The position numbers were made by a program, and so were the translations under genes. Source: an uncultured Paracoccaceae bacterium (GTDB lineage: Bacteria > Pseudomonadota > Alphaproteobacteria > Rhodobacterales > Rhodobacteraceae). From it: a DNA stretch of 64,000 nucleotides. Below the pieces are notes generated by a model. The model was not told the origin of the DNA and did not search any database. It was given only the letters and a program-made list of their open reading frames with translations. Positions 1 to 11,414 of this stretch are shown here, one piece after another. Location of the stretch: contig CANLVD010000001.1 in assembly GCA_947494445.1 (NCBI GenBank), positions 434,001-498,000 on the forward strand. The letters are read 5' to 3'. Within the stretch, counting starts at the first letter, position 1; each line of letters begins with the position of its first letter.

Positions 1-1573
1 TCAGGTCTATCGCTCGGCGGTCGAGAAGAACGCAGCCGTCGTGCGCCACATCGCCAATGCGCAGCGCAAAAACCAGCCGGTTCTGGTCGGCACCACATCA
101 ATTGAGAAATCCGAAGCGCTCAGCCACATGCTCAAAGACAAAAGCATGCTGGAAGGCGTGGCGAAATGGGTGGAAGAAGACATCCCCAACGCCAAGGACA
201 AGGACGTGATCGCGAGGCTTGAAGCGCTTGCAGCCTTCCTGAAAGAGAAAGCCGGTTCGGGTGGTATCACGCATAATGTCCTGAACGCGCGTTTCCACGA
301 ACAGGAAGCGCAGATCATCGCCATGGCCGGGGTGCCGGGTGCGGTGACCATCGCCACAAACATGGCCGGGCGCGGCACGGACATTCAGCTTGGCGGCAAT
401 CTTGACGCCGCGATTTTCGAGCAGATCGAGAAGGCTGGCGAAGACGCAGATCCAGTTGCAATCCGCGAGCGGGTGCAAGCCGAAGTGTCCGAAGCCAAGA
501 AAAAGGCGCTGGAGGCTGGCGGGCTTTATGTTCTGGCGACCGAGCGCCATGAGAGCCGCCGGATCGATAATCAGCTGCGCGGCCGTTCCGGTCGTCAGGG
601 TGACCCGGGCCGTACCTCATTCTTCCTCAGCCTTGAAGACGACCTGATGCGCATCTTTGGCTCGGATCGTCTGGACAAGATGCTCAAGACGCTCGGCATG
701 AAAGAGGGTGAGGCGATTGTGCACCCTTGGGTGAACAAGGCGCTGGAACGTGCACAAGGCAAGGTCGAGGCGCGCAACTTCGACATCCGCAAGAACCTGC
801 TGAAGTTCGATGACGTGATGAACGACCAGCGCAAGACCATCTTCGAACAGCGTCGCGAAATCATGGAAGACGATGATCTGTCCGAAGTCACGCGTGACAT
901 GCGCGATCAGGTGATCGAAGACATCGTGACCGAGCATATTCCCCCCAAGGCCTACGCCGATCAGTGGGACATCGAAGGCCTGGACGCGCGGGTCAAGGAC
1001 ATCTTCGGTCTTGAGCTGCCGATCACCGAATGGGCCGCCGAGGAAGGGGTCGACGACGAGACCATTCAGGGCCGCCTGTCGATGGAAGCGCACAAGCAGA
1101 TGGCCCAAAAGGTTGCACAATACGGGCCTGAGGCCATGCGGTCGGTCGAGAAGCAGGTGTTGCTGCAAACCATCGATACCCATTGGCGCGAACATCTGTT
1201 GCGGTTGGACCACCTCCGGTCGGTTGTCAGTTTCCGCGGCTATGCACAGCGGGACCCGCTGAATGAATACAAGTCAGAAGCATTCGGTCTTTTTGAAACT
1301 CTGCTTAACAAGCTGCGATTCGAAGTTGCCAAGCATCTGAGCCACGTGAAGCTGCTGACGCCTGAAGAACAGGCTGAAATGATTGCCCAGCTTCAGGCGC
1401 AGGCACAGGCACAGGCCAAAGCGGCTCAAACACAGGCCGGAGCAGAATCGGATTCGGCCGATGCAGCCCCTGTACGGGAGCCGACGGCTGAAGAATTGGC
1501 CAAAGCAGGGCGAAACGATCCTTGTCCCTGCGGTTCAGGCAAGAAATACAAGCATTGCCACGGACAGCTCTGA
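1..1573 (+). CDS. secA: Protein translocase subunit SecA, 3' portion (5' end outside window)
   Basis: SecA is the cytoplasmic ATPase motor that drives preproteins through SecYEG. The frame is open from base 2, so only the last ~523 residues are here. Visible are the second helicase domain ([23 protein letters not shown]; the arginine-finger region [13 protein letters not shown]), the helical scaffold/wing, a Gln/Ala-rich linker ([11 protein letters not shown]) and the C-terminal zinc/SecB-binding tail with C-x-C-x8-C-H ([15 protein letters not shown]). The tail shows that the native C-terminus is intact. No obvious intrinsic terminator follows the stop. Confidence 0.97.
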   Translation, partial: QVYRSAVEKNAAVVRHIANAQRKNQPVLVGTTSIEKSEALSHMLKDKSMLEGVAKWVEEDIPNAKDKDVIARLEALAAFLKEKAGSGGITHNVLNARFHEQEAQIIAMAGVPGAVTIATNMAGRGTDIQLGGNLDAAIFEQIEKAGEDADPVAIRERVQAEVSEAKKKALEAGGLYVLATERHESRRIDNQLRGRSGRQGDPGRTSFFLSLEDDLMRIFGSDRLDKMLKTLGMKEGEAIVHPWVNKALERAQGKVEARNFDIRKNLLKFDDVMNDQRKTIFEQRREIMEDDDLSEVTRDMRDQVIEDIVTEHIPPKAYADQWDIEGLDARVKDIFGLELPITEWAAEEGVDDETIQGRLSMEAHKQMAQKVAQYGPEAMRSVEKQVLLQTIDTHWREHLLRLDHLRSVVSFRGYAQRDPLNEYKSEAFGLFETLLNKLRFEVAKHLSHVKLLTPEEQAEMIAQLQAQAQAQAKAAQTQAGAESDSADAAPVREPTAEELAKAGRNDPCPCGSGKKYKHCHGQL

Positions 1574-1612
1574 CTTTCCTAAAAAGCAGATAAAAAACAA
1601 GAGGTTGAGTGC

Positions 1613-1641
1613 TTGACGGGGTGGTGTCTCTGGCGCTATCC
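1613..1641 (+). promoter_or_regulatory. Putative promoter in the secA / Ig-like gene gap
   Basis: In the 305-base gap between secA and the next gene, TTGACG (1613-1618) is followed after 17 bases by CTATCC (1636-1641), a fair fit to an alphaproteobacterial housekeeping promoter. It would leave a 5' leader of roughly 230 bases before the proposed start at 1879. I see nothing else in the gap that I can name. The call rests on motif resemblance only. Confidence 0.35.
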
Positions 1642-1878
1642 CGACGCGCTGCACAATAGCTTTACCAATGAGTCAGAATCTCACAGGTCCGATCACATTT
1701 GTGCCGCATAGTATCCTTAAGTATGTCCTTGGGGGCATGGTTAAAGAGTTCCGTGCATTGAGGTGTTACCTTTTCGCACTGCGTCTTAAACAATCTGCGT
1801 AAGAAGTTCTTTTCTTTGCAGAAATGATGTAGTGATGCTGTGGGTGCAGCGTGTGCGGAACATGGTGGAGGAATCGGT

Positions 1879-4215
1879 TTGCGTCTCGACGACCGGTTTA
1901 TGACAATCTTGACGGCCCTCGTTCTGATCATCGCGATCGGGGCGCTGTTCCAAGGCAAGAACGGCGAAGGATCCATCTTCGGCGCTCCCACGACCTATCA
2001 GCCAAAGCCAGACACATATGCGGTACGCGCCGGACGGACGCTGATGCTGGATGTTCTGCTCAACGACGCCAACAGCGACAAGATCGATGTGACAGCTTTG
2101 TCGGTCGTCAGTCAGCCGACATGTGGCCAGGCAGTCGTCATCGATGGCGCCATTCAATATACCGCCGCAGCCTCCTGCGCGGGCGATATTGAATTGACCT
2201 ACTGCATCGCAAACGCTGACAGTTGCGAATTGACACCTGTGACCCTCAAGGTGCTGCAGGTTGCACCGACCGAGGCTGATCAGCAGGACGAGCCGGTAGC
2301 CATGGCAGCTGCCGAGCCGGAAGTGACAAAGCGCGCCTCCAACGACACGGACAATCTTCTGAGCGCGGATGATGATGTACCTGAGCCTGTTGAAGCGCCG
2401 ACCGCTACGGCTGCCGCGGCGCCAGAGCCTGAAGCCAAACCGGTTGAGGTGGCCGCAGCAACACCAGCCGCCAAGCCAGTAGAAGAAGAGAAACCAGTTG
2501 AAACGGCATCTGCGGCCCCGGCTGTCTTTGATGACGTGATCCAGGGCTCTTCGCCGCAATCCTTGCCCCGCATTTCGATGCAGCCCGCGCGCCTGCAGGC
2601 GCCCAGCAAGGCCGAGGTTATCACACCGGCTGAAGCTGCTGAAAACATCCGCAACCGGGGATCGGCCGGGGCGCAAGGCAATGTGATCATCGCGGATGCC
2701 ACCGACAGTGGCGTGACCGTATCCCAGACCAGTGCGCGTACCGGAACGGTGTCTTCCTCAGGGTTTGAGATGAAGGTGCCGCAGATTACCGAGGAAAGCT
2801 CGGGCGTACAGATCGCCTCTGTTGCGACCACCGCACCGTCGCGTAACACTTCTCCCATTCGCATCGGCGTCGCAGCCCAGTCTGATCGCATCAACCCGAT
2901 TCTGGAAACCGCACCGGCGGCACAGGAAGATGCACCGACCCAGATCGCGGCGCTTGTTCCCGACACCACAGATGTGCTGAACCAGATTGCAAGCTCGCGC
3001 AGCTTCATCGGTGTGACCTTCACGGCTGCAAAGTCGCTTCTGTCGCCCAGCAAGAGTTCCGTGCAGACACCGATGCAGGATGCAGTCCTGTCAACCGCAC
3101 CGCGCCCGAGCGACGACATTCTTGGCCCAAGCCGGTTTGAACTGGCGTCCCTGATCGAACCATCGGTGGGGATTGATCTCAACCTGCCATCCGACAGCGA
3201 CGACGCAACTCCTGCCAACCGTCAGGTTGCACCAATTCAGATGGCAAGCCTGACCGACCAGACTTTCGTGCGTTTGACCGAGCCTGCTGCTCCACCAGCC
3301 AAGCCCGAGCCGGTCGTGACAGAGGAGCCTGCCACAGAAACACCGACAGAGCAGCCTGAAACGCGCGAGCCGCATCTGGTGGGCCATTTCGGGTCGAACG
3401 CGCCAGCCTTCCCGACCGTAAAGCCAAAAGCTGCGGTCGAGGATCAGTTGCAGGTTGCTGCCTTGCCATCCGACACCGCGCCAGAGGTCGTGCCTGACGT
3501 GGTGGAGACCGCTCCCGCGCCTGTGACGAGTGCTGCACAATGCGACGCTGAGTTCACGGTCACTGCTTTGCCGGGTGCCGAGCTTGAGGCCAATCTCAAC
3601 GTTCCCTGCAAGCCTAATGAGATGTTCACCGTCGTGCACGAGACACTCGCGTTCAGCGCGATGACTGATGCAGCCGGGACCGCAAGCTTCATTGTTCCGG
3701 CCTTTGCCGCAGACGCTCAGGTCTCGGTTCTCTTTGCAACCGGTCGTCCGATTTCTGCCTCCACGTCTGTGTCCGGCATGAGCCGCATCACACGCGTTGC
3801 GATTGTCTGGGAAGCTCCGGTTGACCTGAACCTGCGGGCTCGCGAGTTTGGTGCGCAGCCCGGGTCCGAAGGCGACATCTGGCAGGAAAACCAGCTTGAC
3901 TATCGTGCGGCACGTCGCACAGGTGGTGGATACCACACTTATCTGGGTCTTGATCCCCTGACTTCCGGTTCCAAGGCTGAGGTCTACACACTGCTGCGCG
4001 GTGGCCGGACACCTGAGGGTTTCATCGAGATGAGCCTAGAGGTGGCAAGCTTTGGCGAGATGTGCGGCAAGGATATGATTGTCAGCACGATCCGGTCCGC
4101 CGGCGCCCAGATCGAACTAGAGCGTGATGTCCAGATCCTCCTTGGCGATTGCGGCTCGACCGAGACCATGACGATCCGCGAGGCTGTGCAGGATATTCGC
4201 GTTGCCCGAAACTAA
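1879..4215 (+). CDS. Large membrane-anchored protein with N-terminal Ig/cadherin-like domain, function unknown
   Basis: About 778 residues. The N-terminus has one hydrophobic segment (ILTALVLIIAIGALF) that looks like a membrane anchor. Next comes a ~90-residue bacterial Ig/cadherin-like domain (YAVRAGRTLMLDVLLND ... ITYC-type end). A long Pro/Ala/Glu-rich, low-complexity stretch follows, then a C-terminal domain of ~240 residues with several cysteines that I do not recognise. I chose the TTG at 1879 because GGTGGAGGAA (1864-1873) sits 5 bases before it; the frame is open back to a GTG at 1840, and an ATG lies at 1900. The stop is 41 bases before a periplasmic-binding/OmpA gene, so the two may be cotranscribed and act together at the envelope. 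Function is unknown. Confidence 0.7.
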   Translation: MRLDDRFMTILTALVLIIAIGALFQGKNGEGSIFGAPTTYQPKPDTYAVRAGRTLMLDVLLNDANSDKIDVTALSVVSQPTCGQAVVIDGAIQYTAAASCAGDIELTYCIANADSCELTPVTLKVLQVAPTEADQQDEPVAMAAAEPEVTKRASNDTDNLLSADDDVPEPVEAPTATAAAAPEPEAKPVEVAAATPAAKPVEEEKPVETASAAPAVFDDVIQGSSPQSLPRISMQPARLQAPSKAEVITPAEAAENIRNRGSAGAQGNVIIADATDSGVTVSQTSARTGTVSSSGFEMKVPQITEESSGVQIASVATTAPSRNTSPIRIGVAAQSDRINPILETAPAAQEDAPTQIAALVPDTTDVLNQIASSRSFIGVTFTAAKSLLSPSKSSVQTPMQDAVLSTAPRPSDDILGPSRFELASLIEPSVGIDLNLPSDSDDATPANRQVAPIQMASLTDQTFVRLTEPAAPPAKPEPVVTEEPATETPTEQPETREPHLVGHFGSNAPAFPTVKPKAAVEDQLQVAALPSDTAPEVVPDVVETAPAPVTSAAQCDAEFTVTALPGAELEANLNVPCKPNEMFTVVHETLAFSAMTDAAGTASFIVPAFAADAQVSVLFATGRPISASTSVSGMSRITRVAIVWEAPVDLNLRAREFGAQPGSEGDIWQENQLDYRAARRTGGGYHTYLGLDPLTSGSKAEVYTLLRGGRTPEGFIEMSLEVASFGEMCGKDMIVSTIRSAGAQIELERDVQILLGDCGSTETMTIREAVQDIRVARN

Positions 4216-4256
4216 CTCAAACCAAGCCCCTGAAAAAAAGTGATATGAGGTCCCCC

Positions 4257-5837
4257 ATGGCAAGGTTCACTAAGACCAGAAAAATTCTTTCCGCTGCTGC
4301 CATTTCACTGATGGCCACACAGACAAGCGCTCAGGATGTCGTATTGCAATCACTGGACGGCACAATCCAGCTGCGCGGCGAATTGATCGATTTTGATGGC
4401 GAACGCTATCGTCTGAAAAGCGGCATTGGCGAAATGATCATCGACGCATTTCAGGTGAAATGTGAAGGTGCTGCCTGCCCGGCAGCAGAATTGTTGCAGA
4501 CCGAGTTTACGATCTCGGGTTCGAACACACTGGCCACAACGCTGATGCCTGCCCTTCTGGAAGGGTTCAGCATCGCGCTTGATGCCGATGTGATGATGGC
4601 AACGGGTGAAAATCAGGAAAGCAAACTGTCGCTGAGCGATGCCGATGGCAAACCGCTTGCCGATATTGTGCTGGCCAAAGGTGGATCCTCCAGCGGGCTG
4701 CGTGACCTTGCCGCCGGTTCGGCAGCGCTCGCGCTGACCACCCGCCAACCTCGCGACATCGAGGTTGCAGCCGTGGCCCAGGCCGGGCTTGGCAATCTGC
4801 GCGATCCCGGCGTCGAGAACATTCTGGCGCTTGACGGGCTTCTGGTCGTCACGGCTCAGGGGAACCCGGTCCGGGCGATTTCCGAGGCTGATATTGCCCG
4901 TGTCTTCTCGGGTCGTGTGACCAACTGGCGTGATCTTGGTGGCCCTGATGCGCCCATCAACCTTTATGTGCGTGGCGAAGACAGCGGCACAGGTTCCGTC
5001 TTCTTCCAGCTTGTCATGCGTCCGGCGCAGTCCCGTGTGATTGCCAGCGCCCGGGTCATGAACAGTGACGCTGAGGTTTCCGACGCGGTTGCTAGCGACC
5101 CGTTCGGCATCGGCTTCTCAAGTTTCTCCAACGAGCGGAACGCGAAAGCACTCGCCATCCGAGGCGTTTGCGGCATCCAGACACCGGCCAATGCGTTCAC
5201 CATCAAGACCGAGGAATATCCTCTGACGCGTCGTCTGTATCTCTATCGTCCTGACAAGGCTCTGCCACCTCTGGCCGAGAAGTTCCTTGAGTTCATCGGC
5301 TCTGAAGAGGCGCAGAACATCATCGCTGACACTGGCTTTGTCGATCAGGGCGAATCCGGGATCGAGATCAACAATCAGGGTTTGCGTTTCGTCTCGGCGG
5401 TTCTGCCTTCGGACGCAGAATCCACACTGCCGAAACTGCAGGGCATGATGGCTGATCTGGTCACCGCTGACCGTTCGACGATCACCTATCGCTTCGAGCA
5501 GGGTTCTGCCCGTCTCGACAGTCGCGCCGAGGCTGATATTCAGCGTCTTGCAGCAATGATTTCCCGTGGGGAATTCGACGGCAAAGAGGTTCTGCTGATC
5601 GGCTTCACTGACTCTGTCGGCCGTGGTGATCTGAATGAAAACCTAAGCCGCGCCCGTGCGGATCAGGTTTATCAGGCGCTGCTGGCCGCGGCTCCGACCG
5701 GCGCACTCGACAGTGTTCGGGTTCTGGTCAAGGGTTACGGCGAGATGTCACCGCTGGGTTGTAACGAAACGCTGAACGGTCGCCGCATCAACCGTCGGGT
5801 TGAAGTATGGTCGCGCGACATCGTTGGTGCACGCTGA
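4257..5837 (+). CDS. Phosphate-type substrate-binding domain fused to OmpA peptidoglycan-binding domain
   Basis: 526 residues. A signal peptide (ISLMATQTSAQ) is followed by a short domain around residues 23-75, then a PstS-like periplasmic binding domain (ISGSNTLATTLMPALLEGF; GEDSGTGSVFF; IGFSSFSNERNAKALAI) to about residue 350. The C-terminus (~415-520) is an OmpA/MotB-type domain (GFTDSVGRGDLNENLSRARA; RRINRRVEVW). The likely role is a ligand-sensing or structural periplasmic protein anchored to peptidoglycan rather than a transporter subunit, because no permease or ATPase is adjacent. The ATG at 4257 has ATGAGG upstream; 4245 is an alternative. It lies 41 bases after the Ig-like gene and ends just before a terminator. 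Confidence 0.85.
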   Translation: MARFTKTRKILSAAAISLMATQTSAQDVVLQSLDGTIQLRGELIDFDGERYRLKSGIGEMIIDAFQVKCEGAACPAAELLQTEFTISGSNTLATTLMPALLEGFSIALDADVMMATGENQESKLSLSDADGKPLADIVLAKGGSSSGLRDLAAGSAALALTTRQPRDIEVAAVAQAGLGNLRDPGVENILALDGLLVVTAQGNPVRAISEADIARVFSGRVTNWRDLGGPDAPINLYVRGEDSGTGSVFFQLVMRPAQSRVIASARVMNSDAEVSDAVASDPFGIGFSSFSNERNAKALAIRGVCGIQTPANAFTIKTEEYPLTRRLYLYRPDKALPPLAEKFLEFIGSEEAQNIIADTGFVDQGESGIEINNQGLRFVSAVLPSDAESTLPKLQGMMADLVTADRSTITYRFEQGSARLDSRAEADIQRLAAMISRGEFDGKEVLLIGFTDSVGRGDLNENLSRARADQVYQALLAAAPTGALDSVRVLVKGYGEMSPLGCNETLNGRRINRRVEVWSRDIVGAR

Positions 5838-5865
5838 GCATAGTGGACAGAAACATTACTGAGAC

Positions 5866-5888
5866 AGGCGCCTGCGGGCGCCTTTTTC
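5866..5888 (+). terminator. Intrinsic terminator after the PstS/OmpA fusion gene
   Basis: A perfect stem AGGCGCC / GGCGCCT with loop TGCG is followed by five T residues. It lies 28 bases past the stop of the fusion gene and separates it from the convergent radC. Confidence 0.85.
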
Positions 5889-6675
5889 ACAACAGGCCCA
5901 GAGTTCTGAAGCTGGCGGTTTGGGTTTTGCCGATGATCACATGATCATGCACGACGATCCCCAAAACATCTGCGGCTGAAACCACAAGCCGGGTCATTTG
6001 CTTGTCCGCCTCTGACGGGGTCGGGTCGCCGGAGGGGTGATTGTGCACCAGAATGACCGCACTGGCGTTCAGTTCAAGGGCACGCTTGACCACCTCACGG
6101 GGGTAGACGGGCACATGATCCACCGTGCCTTTCTGTTGCGCCTCATCTGCGATCAGGATGTTCTTGCGATCCAGAAAGAGAATGCGAAACTCCTCGATCT
6201 CACGATGGGACATCGCCGTTTTGCAATAGGTGATCAGGGCATCCCAGGAGGACAGGACATCGCGTTTCATCACATTGGCCTGGGCCAACCGATGGGCCGA
6301 GGCTTCAACGATTTTCAGCTCCGTAATGGCGGCATCACCAATCCCGGGCACTTCGGCCAAACGGGCAGGCGTGGCCGAGATCACATGGTTGAAATCGCCA
6401 AAACGGTTCAGCAATGCCTTGGCAATCGGCTTCACGTCGCGGCGCGGAATGGCACGAAACAGGACCAGCTCCAACATCTCATAATCTGCGAGTGCAATTG
6501 AACCCGCAGTCATGAAACGCTGGCGAAGCCGATTTCTATGGTCCTTGTGCAGGGAGATGTGATCACGGGCCGGAACACTTGAGGGACCCGAAATCGCCTG
6601 AGACCGGGCAGACAGAAAATCGAACTCCAAAAGTGGAGCTTCTGCCAGTTCAAAATCCTCATCCTTGTGCGACAT
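5887..6675 (-). CDS. radC: RadC-family JAB/MPN domain protein
   Basis: 262 residues. The N-terminal helix-hairpin-helix region ([30 protein letters not shown]) precedes a JAB/MPN metal-binding domain with the signature [11 protein letters not shown]-x-AD at the C-terminus. RadC was historically linked to DNA repair, but its biochemical role is unsettled. The family is normally 220-260 residues, so this looks complete. It is the last gene of a minus-strand run sfsA-map-radC, 36 bases after map. Confidence 0.93.
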   Translation of the reverse strand: MSHKDEDFELAEAPLLEFDFLSARSQAISGPSSVPARDHISLHKDHRNRLRQRFMTAGSIALADYEMLELVLFRAIPRRDVKPIAKALLNRFGDFNHVISATPARLAEVPGIGDAAITELKIVEASAHRLAQANVMKRDVLSSWDALITYCKTAMSHREIEEFRILFLDRKNILIADEAQQKGTVDHVPVYPREVVKRALELNASAVILVHNHPSGDPTPSEADKQMTRLVVSAADVLGIVVHDHVIIGKTQTASFRTLGLL

Positions 6676-6711
6676 GGCAACAAGAAAACGGCCAAGCCAG
6701 TTAACAGCCGC

Positions 6712-7542
6712 TTAATCGCGTGCCCAGGTTGGGTGGAAATTTCCAGCTTTTGAGAGTGTGAAGATTTCGCAACCCTCTTCGGTCACCCCGATGGAGTGTT
6801 CGAACTGGGCAGACAGGGATTTGTCCTTGGTCACGGCCGTCCAGTCATCGGCGAGAACCTTGGTCTCGGGCCTGCCAAGATTGATCATGGGCTCGATGGT
6901 GAAGAACATTCCGGGCTCAAGCACAGGTCCGGCCCCCCAGCGGCCATAATGCAGAACATTCGGCGCGGAATGAAACACCTGCCCAAGGCCGTGGCCGCAG
7001 AAATCCCGCACAACCGAGCAGCGCTCTCCCTCGGCATAGGTCTGGATGGCCGCGCCAATGTCACCAAAGCTGTTGCCCGGCTTCACCTGCGAGATTCCAC
7101 GCATCAGGGATTCGTGGGTCACATCAATCAGCCGCTCGGCTTTGCGCGACGGACGACCTGCCACATACATCCGGCTGGTGTCGCCATACCAACCGTCCAC
7201 AATCACGGTTACATCGATGTTCAGGATATCACCGTCACGCAGTCGTTTGTCAGACGGGATCCCATGGCAGACCACGTGATTGACCGAAATGCAGGTCGCG
7301 TGCTTGTAGCCGCGATAGCCCACTGTTGCCGATTTCGCATCCTTGTCGATGATGTACTGATGAACAAATTCGTTGATTGCCCCGGTCGTGGCCCCGACAG
7401 TGACATGAGCGGCAACCTTATCAAGGATCTCGGATGCAAGCGCGCCTGCTGCGCGCATGCCAGCGAAATCTTCTATCGCATGGATGCGAATGCCGTCCTT
7501 GTTCAGGCGTTTGTCCGACGGGTTTTTCAAAAGTGGCTCCAC
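6712..7542 (-). CDS. map: Type I methionine aminopeptidase
   Basis: Removes the initiator Met from nascent proteins in the cytosol. 276 residues with the pita-bread fold and the metal ligands in order: NIDVTVIVDGWYGDTSRM (two Asp), GHGLG (His), FTIEPMI (Glu) and FEHSIGV (second Glu). VCHGIP supplies the substrate-site His. The GTG at 7542 gives an N-terminus of MEPLLKN; no strong ribosome site is visible, so the exact start is uncertain. It lies between sfsA and radC, all on the same strand. Confidence 0.95.
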   Translation of the reverse strand: MEPLLKNPSDKRLNKDGIRIHAIEDFAGMRAAGALASEILDKVAAHVTVGATTGAINEFVHQYIIDKDAKSATVGYRGYKHATCISVNHVVCHGIPSDKRLRDGDILNIDVTVIVDGWYGDTSRMYVAGRPSRKAERLIDVTHESLMRGISQVKPGNSFGDIGAAIQTYAEGERCSVVRDFCGHGLGQVFHSAPNVLHYGRWGAGPVLEPGMFFTIEPMINLGRPETKVLADDWTAVTKDKSLSAQFEHSIGVTEEGCEIFTLSKAGNFHPTWARD

Positions 7543-7597
7543 GAGTGCACGGTAAATTTGGGTGTCAGGAGGTCATATCGGCAGTTGGGGTGTCTTT

Positions 7598-8308
7598 TCA
7601 AGGCGGCAGATTGACTGGGATCGGTTGGTTGAGCGTAATGGTTTCGGTGGAAATGTCGGTATCATAGCAAATCATCTCAACCCCGGCCTCGCGTGCGGCT
7701 TGTGCGCGGGCTGCATAATGGGGGTCGATGTCATCGGCCAGTTTGAACGTGCTGCAATCGGTCCGCTGCACCAGATAGATCATCACCGCACGGTGTCCGG
7801 CGCTGACCATGGCAGACAACTCGTCAAGATGCTTTGCACCGCGTGCGGTCACGCTGTCTGGAAATTCTGCCACGCCCGGTGCGCGGCACAGATGCACATT
7901 CTTCACCTCGGTATAGGCATCAGGCAGCCCTTCACCCGTTGCCAGAAAATCAACCCGGCTTTTGGTGCCGTATTTCACTTCCGGGCGGATGTTCGAATAC
8001 TGCGCCAGCTCTGCGATATGCCCTGCGCGCAATGCCTCTTCCACAATGCGGTTAGGCAGCGACGTGTCGATGCCCGCCCAATGGCCATCGGGCAGTTCTG
8101 CCAGACGCCATCCATATTTCAGTTTCTTGCGTGGGTCGTCATTTGGCTCAAGCCAGATCGGCAAGCCTTGCTCCTTCAGGCCGGTCATTGCGCCGGGGTT
8201 CGGGCAATGGGCAACATGGGTCGAGCCATCAGCAAGCGTGACGTCCGCCAGAAATCGTTTATATCTCCGCTCGAGATGCGCGCGGATCAGGGGGGTTTTG
8301 AACTTCAT
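7598..8308 (-). CDS. sfsA: SfsA family DNA/RNA nuclease-like protein
   Basis: 236 residues, the usual length of SfsA (sugar fermentation stimulation protein). Characteristic are RRYKRFLADV near the N-terminus (OB-fold part), HCPNPGAM, RVDFL, YTEVKNVHL with nuclease-like acidic residues, and DSVTARGAKHLDEL. The ATG at 8308 was preferred over the upstream in-frame start at 8371 because it matches the normal N-terminus. First gene of the sfsA-map-radC run and divergent from the MoaB-like gene, with a 47-base gap. Confidence 0.93.
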   Translation of the reverse strand: MKFKTPLIRAHLERRYKRFLADVTLADGSTHVAHCPNPGAMTGLKEQGLPIWLEPNDDPRKKLKYGWRLAELPDGHWAGIDTSLPNRIVEEALRAGHIAELAQYSNIRPEVKYGTKSRVDFLATGEGLPDAYTEVKNVHLCRAPGVAEFPDSVTARGAKHLDELSAMVSAGHRAVMIYLVQRTDCSTFKLADDIDPHYAARAQAAREAGVEMICYDTDISTETITLNQPIPVNLPP

Positions 8309-8355
8309 GGTTCTGCCTAACCTGCTGCGCCAATGTGAACAAGGAAGACAACAGA

Positions 8356-9090
8356 ATGACCCATAATCCATCCGCCGCCATGCTTGTGATCGGGGACGAG
8401 ATCCTGTCGGGCCGCACGCGAGATGCCAATATGCATCATCTGGCGGGCAGGCTCACGGATATGGGCATTGATCTGAACGAGGTACGGGTGGTCTCGGACA
8501 ACACGTCGAACATTGTGGATGCGCTCAACGCTTTGCGTGGCCGGTATGATCATGTCTTCACCTCTGGTGGCATCGGTCCCACCCATGATGACATCACAGC
8601 AGATTGCGTGGCTGTGGCCTTTGGGGTTGGGCTCGATGTACGTGAGGATGCACGTCTGATCCTGGCCACGAATTATCCCAACGGAGAGGCTGATCTGAAC
8701 CCCGCCCGGTTGCGCATGGCGCGAATTCCTGACGGGGCCAGCCTGATTGACAACCCGGTTTCCAAGGCACCGGGGTTCACCTTGGAAAATGTGCACGTCA
8801 TGGCCGGGGTGCCGAAGGTTTTTCAGGCCATGGTCGAAGGTGTGTTGCCGCTTCTGACAGGAGGGCGTCCGCTTTTGTCTGCAACGGTCACCTTCAACCG
8901 GGGCGAAGGCGACATTGCTGGACCTTTGGCCGAGATTGCCGAGCGGTTGAGCGATGTCTCGATCGGCTCCTATCCGTTTCAGCGTGACGGCAGATACGGA
9001 TCGAACATAGTGCTGCGTTCGCAAGATCCCGAAGCCCTCGCCAGTGCCGAGGCAGAAGTGATCGCTTTGGCGGACCGGATGCATCGCTGA
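8356..9090 (+). CDS. MoaB/Mog (molybdopterin-binding, CinA N-domain-like) protein
   Basis: 244 residues. The N-terminal half is a MoCF/MoaB-Mog fold with the typical motifs LVIGDEILSGRTRDAN and FTSGGIGPTHDDIT. It lacks the C-terminal nicotinamide-nucleotide amidase domain of full-length CinA, so it belongs to the stand-alone competence/damage-inducible-A-like group whose true substrate is not established. AAGGAAG precedes the ATG at 8356; a GTG at 8335 is also in frame. Confidence 0.88.
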   Translation: MTHNPSAAMLVIGDEILSGRTRDANMHHLAGRLTDMGIDLNEVRVVSDNTSNIVDALNALRGRYDHVFTSGGIGPTHDDITADCVAVAFGVGLDVREDARLILATNYPNGEADLNPARLRMARIPDGASLIDNPVSKAPGFTLENVHVMAGVPKVFQAMVEGVLPLLTGGRPLLSATVTFNRGEGDIAGPLAEIAERLSDVSIGSYPFQRDGRYGSNIVLRSQDPEALASAEAEVIALADRMHR

Positions 9091-9164
9091 AATTCCGGTA
9101 GATGGTAATCCCATGGCATTGTTTTCACGTCTCAGAGGGGATACCCAAGTCTCGCTGCGTTTCC

Positions 9165-9249
9165 GCGGGCGTGGTGGAACGGTAGACACAAGCGACTTAA
9201 AATCGCTCGGGCTTGGCCCGTGCGGGTTCGACTCCCGCCGCCCGCACCA
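9165..9249 (+). tRNA. tRNA-Leu, anticodon UAA
   Basis: 85 bases including the encoded CCA. Acceptor stem GCGGGCG / CGCCCGC with discriminator A. The anticodon stem AGCGA / TCGCT holds the loop CTTAAAA, so the anticodon is TAA. There is a class II long variable arm (GGGCTTGGCCCG) and a T-loop GTTCGACTC with stem GCGGG / CCCGC. The long variable arm and anticodon both indicate Leu. Confidence 0.97.
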
Positions 9250-9272
9250 CATCGATCTGACGCCGCGTTTGA

Positions 9273-11366
<2,094 letters not shown>

Positions 11367-11414
11367 TCAACGAATTGTCTCGTCACGCCCGAGCCTCGTC
11401 GCTATGACGGCGGG

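Noticed and set aside
1840-1878. GTG start at 1840 for the Ig-like protein
   Set aside because: No ribosome site there, whereas GGTGGAGGAA sits just before the TTG at 1879.
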